A stretch of DNA of 56,837 nucleotides from DATJHM01 sp035493895 (GTDB lineage: Bacteria; Chloroflexota; Ktedonobacteria; Ktedonobacterales; Ktedonobacteraceae). This document shows, piece after piece, positions 42,383 to 51,417 of this stretch. Position numbers and translations under genes: made by a program. The DNA lies in assembly GCA_035493895.1 (NCBI GenBank), contig DATJHM010000100.1, forward strand, positions 1-56,837, given 5' to 3'. The notes below the pieces were generated by a model that saw only the letters and a list, made by a program, of their open reading frames with translations, ran no database searches and had not been told where the DNA came from. Position 1 is the stretch's first letter. Each line of letters starts with the position of its first letter.

Positions 42383-43564
42383 TTATTTATCATACTCGAC
42401 CAGGGTAATCAGCCCTCCCATCTGGCTTTCCGTCTGCCCCGGGTTCATTAAATGGGCCAGGATATGGCAGTGGAAAGGATAGATGCTGCCCGGAGCGCCT
42501 GTACCCTGGATGGTCAGGTCATAGGTCTCACCAGGGGCTAACTGGATGGTGTCTTTCTCAATAGGGGCGCTAAGCATATGCCCGTCTTCCGCAATGATCT
42601 GAAATGGCTGTCCATGCAGGTGCATTGGATGCATTGTCTCGCCAGCACCAATCAGGCGGATATGGACAGTCTGGCCATGTTTGAGCTTGATTGGCTGGGT
42701 ATCAGGGAAGGATTTGCCATTAATGACATAATAAGGGCCCATCTCACTGACGATTTCCGTATATTCAAGGTCGGCGTGAATGGCCTGCTTTGCTTCCTGG
42801 CTACCAGGGCGTGGATCGACAATAAATGCGCCGTACAGGCCACCAGGAACCTGGCTATTATCATTGTAGTGGCTGTGGTACCAGTGCGTGCCGACATCCT
42901 GATCATGCACAGTAAAGTCATACGTAAAGGACTCATTCTGCTGGATCGGTTTTGTCATGCCCAGACCGACAACGCCATCTTGCGTTTCTGGAACTACCAG
43001 GCCATGCCAGTGTATAGCCGTACCCTCGGACATCGTATTGTGGAGGGTGACGCGAATATGGTCGCCAGCGGTCACGCGAATAGCCGGAGCGGGCACCATG
43101 CCATTAATGGTATAGGCTTTTTGTGGCTGGCCGCCCGTGACCGGCGTCCACATGACCTCTTTAGCGGTAAAATTGAAGTGTTTGGCCCCGTCTTTATCAA
43201 GGGTATAGTGGGCTAACTGGCCTCCCTGCGCCTCCGTTGCCTGCGGAATAGTGCTATCGCTGCTCGACGATCCGCCCATATTCATATTAGTCGTTGACGA
43301 TCCACTGGATATGTCACTGCTGGATTTCGCAGTGTTGACTCCTAACCCGAGACTGAAACTTACAATGGTGAGCATAATAAGCACGGATATAAATAAAATG
43401 CCCAGAGGAGATAAAAGCTCGCCAGCCACGCGACGTGTGCGCGGGGAGAAGGGAGGTGGTACTGAGGGACTTTCTGGCTCAATACGCTCTACGTGTGCAT
43501 CTTGCGCTGGCGCAGTTTGGGCGCTTTTGTTGCCGACTTCCATGTCGTGGTCCTGAATAGCCAT
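42383..43564 (-). CDS. Membrane-anchored two-domain multicopper oxidase
   Basis: A 393-residue copper protein. The N-terminal 45 residues are polar and Pro-rich, then a membrane segment (GILFISVLIMLTIVSFSLGL) leads outside. The first cupredoxin domain has IHWHGLVVPE and GTHWYHSHYNDNSQVPGGLY; the second has HPMHLHGQPFQI and FHCHILAHLMNPGQTESQMG. These supply type 1, 2 and 3 copper ligands. The ending with QMGG after the HCH is closer to two-domain and nitrite-reductase-like enzymes than to CotA-type laccases. The substrate (metal, phenol or nitrite) is unknown. The ATG at 43564 has GGGAG upstream. Confidence 0.83.
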   Translation of the reverse strand: MAIQDHDMEVGNKSAQTAPAQDAHVERIEPESPSVPPPFSPRTRRVAGELLSPLGILFISVLIMLTIVSFSLGLGVNTAKSSSDISSGSSTTNMNMGGSSSSDSTIPQATEAQGGQLAHYTLDKDGAKHFNFTAKEVMWTPVTGGQPQKAYTINGMVPAPAIRVTAGDHIRVTLHNTMSEGTAIHWHGLVVPETQDGVVGLGMTKPIQQNESFTYDFTVHDQDVGTHWYHSHYNDNSQVPGGLYGAFIVDPRPGSQEAKQAIHADLEYTEIVSEMGPYYVINGKSFPDTQPIKLKHGQTVHIRLIGAGETMHPMHLHGQPFQIIAEDGHMLSAPIEKDTIQLAPGETYDLTIQGTGAPGSIYPFHCHILAHLMNPGQTESQMGGLITLVEYDK

Positions 43565-43739
43565 GTGTATTTTCTCCCACATGTATGGCGGATACATTAC
43601 CGTATTTCGCTGCATACTGATTTTTATTTTCCTGCTTGTACTATAGTTGTCGCAGGTCACATGGCTATCACAGGAAGCTTTTCAGTAATCACGCATGTGT
43701 CACAAGGGGAGAAGATGGTGATACATGCGTGATAAGCTA

Positions 43740-44477
43740 TTAATTTTTTACGCTATATCCCAGGGACACGAGCGATTCTTTCACGTTTCGCATGATCTCG
43801 GAAGAGTTTTTCGTGTCACTGTGCACACAGATCGTCTTGATCGTTTTAGATGCGGGATTGTTCAGCAAGCTCTCTACCCGTGCACGGATATCCGCGTATG
43901 TGCCGATTTCAGCATATGTCCAGCCGAACATTTTTATTTTTCCCTGCACATACGGGCGGTCCGCAAAGAATTCGCGGATCACCGTGAGATTGGCGGCTGT
44001 GGCGCTCAGATCTGCCTGAGAATTTGGCAATGTATAAATTTCCAATTCAGGATTGAATGCGGCCACAGCTCGCACGAACGCATCCGCCAGCTCTTTCTGC
44101 TCCGCAGTCATCATATATAATGCACCATGCATCTTGACGTGGGACATGGGCATATGTTTTGCGCGCAGGAAAGCATCCAGTGCGCCGAGCTGATAGAGTG
44201 AATATTCATATAGTTCCTGAGGGGTCAGTTGTATATAGCGTCGTCCAAAGCCAAGCCGATCCGGCAGGCCAATATGCGCGCCGACGCGAACACCGTAGTG
44301 TTCGGCCAGCTCCACCGTCTGGTGCATCACATGCGGATCGCTGGCGTGAAAGCCGCAAGCGACATTCGCAGAGGAGATGAAAGGCATCATTTCCTGATCT
44401 AAACCGTAATTGTAGACGCCATAACTTTCGCCCATATCACTGTTCAGGTCAATATATGGTTTTACTTGCGTTGTCAT
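43740..44477 (-). CDS. LamB/YcsF family protein (PxpA-like, 5-oxoprolinase subunit A)
   Basis: A 245-residue protein with the opening YIDLNSDMGESYGVYNYGLD and FISSANVACGFHASDPHVM, RVGAHIGLPDRLGFGRR and SHVKMHGALYMM, which are PxpA signatures. PxpA works with PxpB and PxpC to hydrolyse 5-oxoproline (pyroglutamate) with ATP. No pxpB or pxpC gene is in the window. The gene starts three bases after the amidase ends, so translation is coupled with a permease-amidase-PxpA set. Its true substrate may therefore be a different lactam or cyclic amide, or the partners may be elsewhere. Confidence 0.86.
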   Translation of the reverse strand: MTTQVKPYIDLNSDMGESYGVYNYGLDQEMMPFISSANVACGFHASDPHVMHQTVELAEHYGVRVGAHIGLPDRLGFGRRYIQLTPQELYEYSLYQLGALDAFLRAKHMPMSHVKMHGALYMMTAEQKELADAFVRAVAAFNPELEIYTLPNSQADLSATAANLTVIREFFADRPYVQGKIKMFGWTYAEIGTYADIRARVESLLNNPASKTIKTICVHSDTKNSSEIMRNVKESLVSLGYSVKN

Positions 44478-44480
44478 AAA

Positions 44481-45998
44481 TTACCTTCGGTTTGTAGCGC
44501 TCATCGCACTGAATTGTGGTGCTTTTCTTGGTTGAGCATGTTTTTCATAAGCATAAGCAAATTGTAACAACTGGCTTTCGGCAAATGGTCGCCCGACCAG
44601 CTCGAAGCCAACCGGAAGGTCATCACTGCTAAAACCAGCGGGAATCGACATGGCTGGCAGACCGGACTGCGAGGCGATCACGGTATTTGTGGGGAATTCC
44701 AGACTCGACCATTTTTGTGAGTACAGGTCTTCTCGTGTCGGCGGTAAGACCTGCACGGTTGGGAAGAGCAGGAAATCGACCTGATTGGCCGCCATGAGGT
44801 TCAAAATGGTGCGGCGGAACTCTTCCTGACGTATTCTCATTCGGTAGTAGTCCCCATCGGTCGCCGGATCTTCTGGGCCATTGGCGATATCGTGGAACAG
44901 ATCGTTCATCGGATGGAACGCCTTATTGTTATAGATTTCCATGAACGTCTTTGCCGGTGCGCCCGGTCTGCGGCTCAGGAAATTGGTGATATCCTGTTTG
45001 GACTGTCGTCCGTAGAGGGAAGTGCCCTGAATCCATTGTTTGACGTCGGGCAGCGTCAGACCATCGACTATCGTGGCCCCGTGCTTCTTGAGCAGTTCAA
45101 CGGCGCGAAAGATCACTTCATTCACGGGCGCGGCATCGGGATCGTCGTCAGGGCCAAAGACATTGCTCAGAATGCCGACGCGGAATGATTTCACCCCGGC
45201 GTTTCCCAGTAAGGCTTCGTAGTTGCCAATATCTCGTGTGTAACAGGTAGCCGCCGTGAATGGATCTTTCGTATCGTAGCCTGCAATCACATCCAGCAAT
45301 TTCGCGACATCCCGCACCGTTCTGGCAATCGGACCCGGCGTATCCTGGAAATGGATGAGCGGGGGAAAGCCGCTGCGACTGACGAGTCCAGTTGTGGGAC
45401 GCAGGCCGAACAGGTTATTAAAAGAGGCAGGAATGCGGATAGAACCACCGGTATCCTCGCCAATGCCGATGAGTCCTAAGTTCGCGGCAACGCCTGCGCC
45501 TGTGCCCGCGCTCGACCCGCCCGCTTCTCGCTCCGGGGCATAGGGATTTTTCGTATGGTCGGTGAGAGAAGAGAAGGAGAACCAGCCAGCTGCGAAGTCG
45601 CACATCGTCGTTTTCGCCAGAATGACCGCCCCGGCATCGCGCAAGCGTTTGACCAGCTCCGCATCTTCTTCCGGGACATAATGTTCAAAGACTTTGCTGC
45701 CGAAGGCCGTGGCGATGTTCTTTGTTTCCGCCTGATCTTTGACGAGGACGGGCACGCCGTGCAGGCTTCCTTTGAACGTTTTATGCTTTGCATAATAGTC
45801 ATCTTGCGCTCTGGCTTCCGCCAGGGCATTGGGATTCATCGTAACGATCGCGTGAAGTTTCGGGCCATTGCTATCCAGCTCCTGAATGCGTTCTATATAC
45901 CATTGCACCAGCGACTCGCTTGTGACCTCGTTGTTTTGTAAAGCTGTATGAAAAGATTCTACCGTCGCTTCCAGAGAAGGGAATTTTTCGTTCGACAT
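44481..45998 (-). CDS. Amidase signature family enzyme
   Basis: A 505-residue amidase with the full Ser-Ser-Lys triad: Lys87 (GVPVLVKDQAE), Ser162 in the AGGSSAGTGAG loop, and nucleophile Ser186 in EDTGGSIRIPASF. The K-S-S spacings of 75 and 24 residues match the family. FELVGRPFAESQLLQFAYAY is the usual C-terminal block. It hydrolyses an amide, releasing ammonia. GAGG lies 5 bases before the ATG. Next to an NCS1 permease, PxpA-like protein and GntR regulator, it probably belongs to a pathway that takes up and opens a cyclic or N-substituted amide. Confidence 0.88.
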   Translation of the reverse strand: MSNEKFPSLEATVESFHTALQNNEVTSESLVQWYIERIQELDSNGPKLHAIVTMNPNALAEARAQDDYYAKHKTFKGSLHGVPVLVKDQAETKNIATAFGSKVFEHYVPEEDAELVKRLRDAGAVILAKTTMCDFAAGWFSFSSLTDHTKNPYAPEREAGGSSAGTGAGVAANLGLIGIGEDTGGSIRIPASFNNLFGLRPTTGLVSRSGFPPLIHFQDTPGPIARTVRDVAKLLDVIAGYDTKDPFTAATCYTRDIGNYEALLGNAGVKSFRVGILSNVFGPDDDPDAAPVNEVIFRAVELLKKHGATIVDGLTLPDVKQWIQGTSLYGRQSKQDITNFLSRRPGAPAKTFMEIYNNKAFHPMNDLFHDIANGPEDPATDGDYYRMRIRQEEFRRTILNLMAANQVDFLLFPTVQVLPPTREDLYSQKWSSLEFPTNTVIASQSGLPAMSIPAGFSSDDLPVGFELVGRPFAESQLLQFAYAYEKHAQPRKAPQFSAMSATNRR

Positions 45999-46016
45999 AT
46001 AACCTCATACTTCCAG

Positions 46017-46040
46017 GCGCAGACAAGCCGCGCCTCTACA
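46017..46040. repeat. REP-like repeat inside the catabolic cluster
   Basis: GCGCAGACAAGCCGCGCCTC then TACAT lies between the permease stop and the amidase start. It is the only copy within an apparent operon, and a nearby GGGCGCGTTGGAAGCGCCC palindrome (about 46051-46069) adjoins it. Confidence 0.6.
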
Positions 46041-46078
46041 TAATGTCTAGGGGCGCGTTGGAAGCGCCCTTTGAACGA

Positions 46079-47365
46079 TTATTGATCAAGTTTTGTATTG
46101 GCTGATACGGCAGCACGCGTTACCGCCTGCGATTTTGGTGAGATGGCCCAATAAGCAATGGCGGAAACGACGATGCCGGTAACAACCGTCGAAACCGTGG
46201 GGAACTGATAATTGGCTATCAGGGCGACTGCGGAACCAATAATCCAGGCAATAAATGGTTGATAACGGATATTGGAGACCGCGTCAGAGAGATTTCTGCG
46301 CACGAAAAGTTGATCCAGCACAATGATGGTGCCGATAGGTGGTACAATCACGCCAAGCAGATTTAGCCAGTTGACAAAGAAGTTATAAATGCCCAGCGCG
46401 GCAATAATGATCCCGATAATGCCCAGAATAAGCGTGAGTACGCGCATTTTGCCGCCCAGGATGAAGGACCAGCCGACAGCAGCATTATACAGGCAGTGCG
46501 AACATACGGACCCCAGGTTGACAAACAGGAAAATCACGGCAATAACAGCGAGGAAGCCACCGTGTGCAGCAATAATGCCAAACATATCGCGGCCAGGTGC
46601 CACAGCTGCGATGATGCCGCCGATCAGCATAGCGATCAGGTTTGCAAAAGGAAAAGCGCTAAACGTTGCGATCCAGGCGTGCTTCTTATTTTTTGCCCAT
46701 CTGGTGAAATCTGCGGTCATTGTGCCAGAGTCGGCAAACAAGGCAAATACCAGCGTAACCGCAACGCCAAATGCCAGAGGTTGACCCGGGATGCCATGAT
46801 AGTTCCAGACTGAGGGCGCATGTGTGCTCGCTTCAACCACAGCATAGATGCCCAGAATCACAAACAGCGGAGCGGAGATCATGCCAATGAAGGATAACGC
46901 GCGAATGCCGAGGAATGTCAACAGGAGGTACAGAAGACCGGCTATCACGACAATCAACGTTTCATTGACATGAAACGAGCCGACCATACTCACGCCCGTC
47001 AGTCCAGTCTGAACAGCAAACCAGCCGACAACCAGCGTAGAGAGCAAGGCCGAGGAGACCATGTAGCCTTTCTTGCCGAATGTCCTGGTGGCCAGAAGTG
47101 CGAACGTCAGGCCAGTTTTTGCCCCGAGCATACTTAATAAGCCAACGTACGCAAACAAGAGTAAATTTCCGATAATCATTGCCAGGATGCCACTGGCAAA
47201 GCCGAGGCCCTGCACAATTGTCGCCCCTGTTACCGCACCGGTAATGATCATCGGAAATCCTACCCAGACCGAAGTGATCGAGAAAAGCGACTTTCTTTTT
47301 TCAAGGGGAACCGGCGAATGCTCGTATTCTTTTTCAAGCAATTCTTTTTCTACGTATTCGCTCAA
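46079..47365 (-). CDS. NCS1-type permease (cytosine/purine/hydantoin/allantoin family)
   Basis: A 428-residue membrane transporter with a cytoplasmic N-terminus and about 11-12 membrane helices. SLFSITSVWVGFPMIITGAV is the NCS1 N-terminal helix, ALFADSGTMTADFTRW is a CodB-like substrate/cation segment, and GVIVPPIGTIIVLDQLFVRR another conserved block. It would import a nucleobase or related cyclic amide by ion symport. It starts at TTG 47365 with AAGGAG 6 bases upstream. It precedes the amidase by 80 bases, with a REP-like repeat between. Confidence 0.86.
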   Translation of the reverse strand: MSEYVEKELLEKEYEHSPVPLEKRKSLFSITSVWVGFPMIITGAVTGATIVQGLGFASGILAMIIGNLLLFAYVGLLSMLGAKTGLTFALLATRTFGKKGYMVSSALLSTLVVGWFAVQTGLTGVSMVGSFHVNETLIVVIAGLLYLLLTFLGIRALSFIGMISAPLFVILGIYAVVEASTHAPSVWNYHGIPGQPLAFGVAVTLVFALFADSGTMTADFTRWAKNKKHAWIATFSAFPFANLIAMLIGGIIAAVAPGRDMFGIIAAHGGFLAVIAVIFLFVNLGSVCSHCLYNAAVGWSFILGGKMRVLTLILGIIGIIIAALGIYNFFVNWLNLLGVIVPPIGTIIVLDQLFVRRNLSDAVSNIRYQPFIAWIIGSAVALIANYQFPTVSTVVTGIVVSAIAYWAISPKSQAVTRAAVSANTKLDQ

Positions 47366-47594
47366 TTACTTCTCCTTCGTTAAAGGCATAAATGGTTATC
47401 TCATTGAATGAAGGTTCATGCCAGAGAGATGCTCGCTATAGACGTACAGTGATTTCGCTGCATGAAATGTTGAGCATGACAAACAAACAGCGTTTGCATG
47501 AATAATCTGGAATCAAATCAGGATGGGATTGCCATCGTGTTGCCCCGGATCGCAGAATGGGGTGGAAATGGAATGAACGATTGTGTTTAACCCC

Positions 47595-48260
47595 TTACCT
47601 GATCAATTTTCGAGGATGAAGTAGTGCTTCGCAGACAATGTGTGAGGTGTGCTCCATATGTTCTGTGATTTTCTCCACCAGCTGAGCAAGATCGCGCTTT
47701 TCAATCACCTTGAGGATCTCGGCATGCTGTTCTTGTGCCTCCGCGAAGTCTTCAACGAAAGAGGTATAGATGGCCATATAGGGCTCTACTTTATCCCAGA
47801 CATTCTTGATGGCTTCGATGATGTGGGGAGATTTCGCACATGCATAGAAACGGATGTGAAACTCTTGATTCAGTTTTCTCCATTCCTTCACATTGATATT
47901 TTCCCGATCCATTTTTTGAAGGATGCTACGTAGTTCTTCGATGTCCTTGTTTGCCACTTTCCCAATGGCCCATTCCGCAGCCAAAATCTCCAATCTTTCG
48001 CGGATCTGAAAGATCTGCTTCACTTCTTCGACTGATAATTGATTCACCGTGACGCTACGCCGCTCGAATGTGACGAATCCCTCGGCTTGCAGTTTTCTTA
48101 ACGCTTCGCGCACTGGCATCGTGCTGACTCCGAACGACTCGGCTACCGACCTGATGGAAATTTTTTGGCCGGGTGCAATGTTTCCAAGAGTGATTCGCTG
48201 TCGAAGACGATCATATACTTCATTGTTAATAGATGAGACTTCGATTGTTTCGGAATTCAA
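47595..48260 (-). CDS. GntR family transcriptional regulator (FCD subfamily)
   Basis: A 221-residue regulator. The winged-helix domain has EVYDRLRQRITLGNIAPGQK and IRSVAESFGVSTMPVREALR (recognition helix near TMPVREAL), then the wing FERRSVTVN. The C-terminal FCD domain has IRERLEILAAEWAIG and FHIRFYACAKSPHI and a late HAEILKVIEKRD. FCD regulators sense small organic acids or related molecules. I prefer the TTG at 48260 because GAGGTGA lies 4-7 bases upstream; an in-frame TTG at 48344 would run through the palindromes. The permease cluster lies 230 bases downstream and is the likely target. Confidence 0.86.
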   Translation of the reverse strand: MNSETIEVSSINNEVYDRLRQRITLGNIAPGQKISIRSVAESFGVSTMPVREALRKLQAEGFVTFERRSVTVNQLSVEEVKQIFQIRERLEILAAEWAIGKVANKDIEELRSILQKMDRENINVKEWRKLNQEFHIRFYACAKSPHIIEAIKNVWDKVEPYMAIYTSFVEDFAEAQEQHAEILKVIEKRDLAQLVEKITEHMEHTSHIVCEALLHPRKLIR

Positions 48261-48275
48261 GGGTTCACCTCGCTG

Positions 48276-48299
48276 TGTGATCTGTGATGTGTGATCACA
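48276..48299. promoter_or_regulatory. Candidate GntR operator
   Basis: TGTGATC (48276-48282) and the perfect palindrome TGTGATCACA (48290-48299) lie 14 bases apart, 16-40 bases upstream of the regulator's TTG start. They are placed as an autoregulatory operator would be. I did not see the palindrome upstream of the permease gene. Confidence 0.5.
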
Positions 48300-48439
48300 A
48301 ATATCTTCTGTTTGTAGTTTAAGGATTTTATATTGATTTGTCAAGATGTTTCAAGATGTTTCAAAAAATGGCAAATCGATCACTGCTATGTATCCTGGAT
48401 GCGCACGAGAGGAGCATTGATAGTGCTGAAATACGAAAA

Positions 48440-48465
48440 ACGGGAGAGTGATACTGCTCTCCCGT
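48440..48465 (-). terminator. Rho-independent terminator of the response regulator gene
   Basis: On the minus strand ACGGGAGAG and CTCTCCCGT pair with an 8-base loop, followed by TTTTTCG (48439-48435). It lies 45 bases beyond the response-regulator stop codon. Confidence 0.8.
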
Positions 48466-48509
48466 ATGAAATTGGATCGTGATGTTGCTGGCAAATGCAT
48501 GTTGCCGAA

Positions 48510-49241
48510 CTAGGCTGATACTCCATTGCTCTCAGGCTGTGAAGAGAGTAAATAGCCAATACCGACTTTTGTGAGCACATAGCGTGGATGTGTATAATCA
48601 GGCTCAATCTTGCGGCGCAGGCGATTGATATTCACCTGAAGCATATGTCCCTCGCCAACGTACTCCGCTCCCCACACATGTTCCAGCAGCATAGCCTGTG
48701 TGACGACACGTCCAGCATTTTGTGCCAGATACGCGATAATGCGGTATTCGGTTGGCGTGAGCACGATTTCTTTCTCATTCATCGTGACCATGTGTTGCGC
48801 AAAATCAATGTGCAGGTTCCCTATAGTCACCTTTGCGTTCATCATCTGTGCCTGCTCCTGTGTAGTAAATTGCGCACGACGCAGGACTGCACGCACACGT
48901 GCCAGTAATTCATCAATACTAAATGGTTTCGTCAGATAATCATCGGCTCCCAGATCAAGCCCTTTCACCTTATCCTGATCCTGTCCCCGCGCAGTAATAA
49001 TGATAATCGGAATTGCGGAAAATTCGCGTACCCGCTGACAGACAGTAAAACCATCCATTTTAGGCATCATTACATCTAATAGGACAAGATCTGGTTTCTG
49101 TTGCTCAATGAGATTCAGAGCCTGTTGGCCATCGCTGGCCGTTAATACTTCGTACTCCTCAAATTGCAGGTTACGTGCTATGAGACGCAACAACTGTGGA
49201 TCATCATCCGCCGTCAAAATAGTAGTTTTTTTTGCAGGCAT
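48510..49241 (-). CDS. OmpR/PhoB family response regulator
   Basis: A 243-residue response regulator. The receiver domain has acidic residues in TADDDPQ, phospho-acceptor Asp56 in LLDVMMPKMDG, Thr83 and Lys105 (YLTKPFS). The C-terminal winged helix has EIVLTPTEYRIIAYLAQNAG, VVTQAMLLEHVWG and HMLQVNINRLRRKIE then a KVGIGYLL hairpin. It would bind DNA as a dimer when phosphorylated by the kinase encoded just upstream. The gap between them is 42 bases. A terminator follows the gene, so the pair form one operon. Confidence 0.93.
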   Translation of the reverse strand: MPAKKTTILTADDDPQLLRLIARNLQFEEYEVLTASDGQQALNLIEQQKPDLVLLDVMMPKMDGFTVCQRVREFSAIPIIIITARGQDQDKVKGLDLGADDYLTKPFSIDELLARVRAVLRRAQFTTQEQAQMMNAKVTIGNLHIDFAQHMVTMNEKEIVLTPTEYRIIAYLAQNAGRVVTQAMLLEHVWGAEYVGEGHMLQVNINRLRRKIEPDYTHPRYVLTKVGIGYLLSSQPESNGVSA

Positions 49242-49283
49242 AAATGTTTTATCCTTTGTCTCTAGTATAAATGAGAAACATGC

Positions 49284-50756
49284 CTAAATACTTGTACGGG
49301 CATCGAGCGGGAGGCGCAGATAAAAGGTACTTCCGCGTCCAAATTCACTCTCCGCCCAGATAATGCCATTATGCAATGTAATAATGCGTTTGCAAATAGC
49401 CAGGCCCAGACCCAGGCCATTGACGTTACGCGTCAGGCGCGTATCCACACGATGAAAACGATTGAATATCGTTTTGACGTGTTCAGGAGGAATGCCCGCT
49501 CCTGTATCACTGATGCATATCTCGATCATCTGTTGTGGTAATTCGTCTGCAAAAACGCTGACCATGTCTTTCTGTTGCTGCCTGAGGACATCGGGAACCA
49601 GAATAGGACGTAAAGTGACGCTGACAGTCCCGCCATCGGGCGAATAGAGCAGAGCATTCTCTAGCAGGTTATCCAGAACCTCGCGTAGCCTGCGCCAATC
49701 GGCAACCGGCGTCGGGAAGGTGATAGCAGGCTGACCGGTGCTATCCTCAATGCGCAATTGAAAGACGAATTGGGGAAATGCCTCGGTTGTATCCTGTACG
49801 TGTGTGCGTCTCATGTGTTCCTCGGCAGCAATCAATGCGTCTCGTACTAACTGTACAATATTGACCGGCGCATACTCCAGTTGAATAGAGCCGGTGTCTA
49901 ATTGAGACATTTCCAGTAGCCGATCAACGACGACCGTGAGCCGATCACTGGAATTGTCAATCGCGATCAGAAATTCGTGTCGCTCTTCAGGTGAGATGTG
50001 TTGCTCGTGTCGCAAGAGTGTTGCGGCATAGCCTTTGATGGAAGCAAGAGGGCTGCGTAACTCATGACTCACCGTGCCCAGTAGTTCGGCTTTCAACAGT
50101 TCCATCTCGCGTAGCGAGGCGTGTTCCGCAGCTGTTTGCAACTCCTGATTGCGCATGCTTAATAGCAGGTTCGTGAGCATTGCGCCAATGCCTTCCGCAA
50201 GGTAGGAAAGAAGTTGTAGAGCCTGTTCTTGTACGGAAGGAACATCTCGCTCTGCCAGCATAGACTCAGCCGTCCAACCCAGAAAGAGATAAGCAAACGT
50301 TGGGGCGGTCGCATGGAAGGAGTAAGCGGTGATAACCTGTTCCGGAACGTCATCCTGGAGCGATTCAGGTGAGGGGGTAACAAGTATCCTGTGCAATAGC
50401 CACGGCGAGCGGGCCGAAATTTTCTGTGGTGTACCTGTGCCCTCAAGCATATTTTGTGCGAGTAGTGTATATGCTTCATGCTCGTCGACCTCAACAAGCG
50501 CGAGTGGATGAAAAAGAGCTTTCAAGGGAAGCGCTATGTTTGCACGTTGTTGTGGGTCAATGGATGAGGAAGGCGTGGGTAAGAAAATTGCTCCACGTTG
50601 TGCCGCGCAAAATGTCAGAGTGCGTTCCAGCAGTTTTCTTGCAGTGATATGTGAGGGCGTCAATACGCTCTGCTGTGTAAGATGTGCAAAATCGATAAGC
50701 GCAGCATTGATTTTAGATACAAACGCTGGATCTATTTTCTCACTATGCGCATCCAT
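49284..50756 (-). CDS. Soluble sensor histidine kinase with GAF-like sensor domain
   Basis: A 490-residue histidine kinase with no obvious membrane segment. Residues about 30-190 have a GAF-like arrangement (ERTLTFCAAQRGAIFLP then NIALPLKALFHP). The kinase core has LLGTVSHELRSPLASIKG (phospho-His), LDNLLENALLYSPDG (N box), ISDTGAGIPPEHV (G1) and NGLGLGLAICKRI (G2). It probably senses a cytoplasmic small molecule or redox signal and phosphorylates the OmpR-type regulator encoded downstream. The start is ATG 50756 with GGAGGAGAG directly upstream. What it senses cannot be told. Confidence 0.88.
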   Translation of the reverse strand: MDAHSEKIDPAFVSKINAALIDFAHLTQQSVLTPSHITARKLLERTLTFCAAQRGAIFLPTPSSSIDPQQRANIALPLKALFHPLALVEVDEHEAYTLLAQNMLEGTGTPQKISARSPWLLHRILVTPSPESLQDDVPEQVITAYSFHATAPTFAYLFLGWTAESMLAERDVPSVQEQALQLLSYLAEGIGAMLTNLLLSMRNQELQTAAEHASLREMELLKAELLGTVSHELRSPLASIKGYAATLLRHEQHISPEERHEFLIAIDNSSDRLTVVVDRLLEMSQLDTGSIQLEYAPVNIVQLVRDALIAAEEHMRRTHVQDTTEAFPQFVFQLRIEDSTGQPAITFPTPVADWRRLREVLDNLLENALLYSPDGGTVSVTLRPILVPDVLRQQQKDMVSVFADELPQQMIEICISDTGAGIPPEHVKTIFNRFHRVDTRLTRNVNGLGLGLAICKRIITLHNGIIWAESEFGRGSTFYLRLPLDARTSI

Positions 50757-51417
50757 CTCTCTCCTCCTGATGATGAAAACATGCCCGGGCAATCTATGAT
50801 TTGTTGATTCTATTATTGTGTTTTATTATACGGTAAAAGGGCTCACAAAACGGACACAGATGGGATACCCATGTCACAATCTCATCACAATCCATGAGAA
50901 GAAGATGATGAATCCAGACGAAAAAGGCTTATAGCTGCAACAATTTTGATACATTTTATTCACAGTATTTTTACAATCCCCTGTTATACTTCCCTCGTGG
51001 CAATCAATATGGCTGTTCACATTGAGTTCAGAAAAGGAATGATGCTATGTATGCCGGGATAGTACCACAGCACGACTTTTTTATCTACGTACCTCTCATC
51101 CGGGAACAGCAGGGAAGCGCGAAGAGCCAGACTTGCTGTAATATTGTCCTTGCGGAACATGAGAGCAGGGAATGCGAAGAAAGAGCCTGCCCTGTATTGA
51201 CACGCTGGACAAGAGTGGCCTTACCGGGACAACTGACCGTGTATACTCATATCTGTGGCGACGAGGAGTGCTAGCCATTTTGCCACAGATATGAGACAAA
51301 AAGTGCCCTTGCAGCGTTGTACAAAGCAGAGTCAGGATTATGCCTGACCTGAATGTCTCGTCCGCTGCTGATCTGTCAGGCTGAGGACGTGGGAATAGTG
51401 CGGAGGCGGAAGAACGT
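50757..51417. other. Long intergenic region, weak small ORF, inverted repeat
   Basis: The region must hold the promoter of the kinase operon on the minus strand. On the plus strand an ORF of 75 codons at 51047-51274 has AAAAGGA upstream, but its product is Cys/Glu-rich with no family resemblance, so I do not call it. Its 3' end runs into the inverted repeat at 51246-51295. Confidence 0.4.
51246..51295 (+). promoter_or_regulatory. Inverted repeat upstream of the 51418 gene
   Basis: CTCATATCTGTGGC (51246-51259) and GCCACAGATATGAG (51282-51295) form a perfect 14-bp repeat with a 22-base loop. It is followed by ACAAAAAG, with no T-run. The next gene starts 122 bases on, so this may be a leader hairpin or a protein-binding palindrome. 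Confidence 0.55.

Noticed and set aside
48341..48370. Short tandem TCAAGATGTT repeat
   Set aside because: Only two units, probably slippage in an AT-rich spacer. No functional link seen.
51047..51274. Plus-strand ORF of 75 codons with AAAAGGA upstream
   Set aside because: It has no recognisable family, runs into an inverted repeat, and has high Cys/Glu content. It could be real but cannot be supported.
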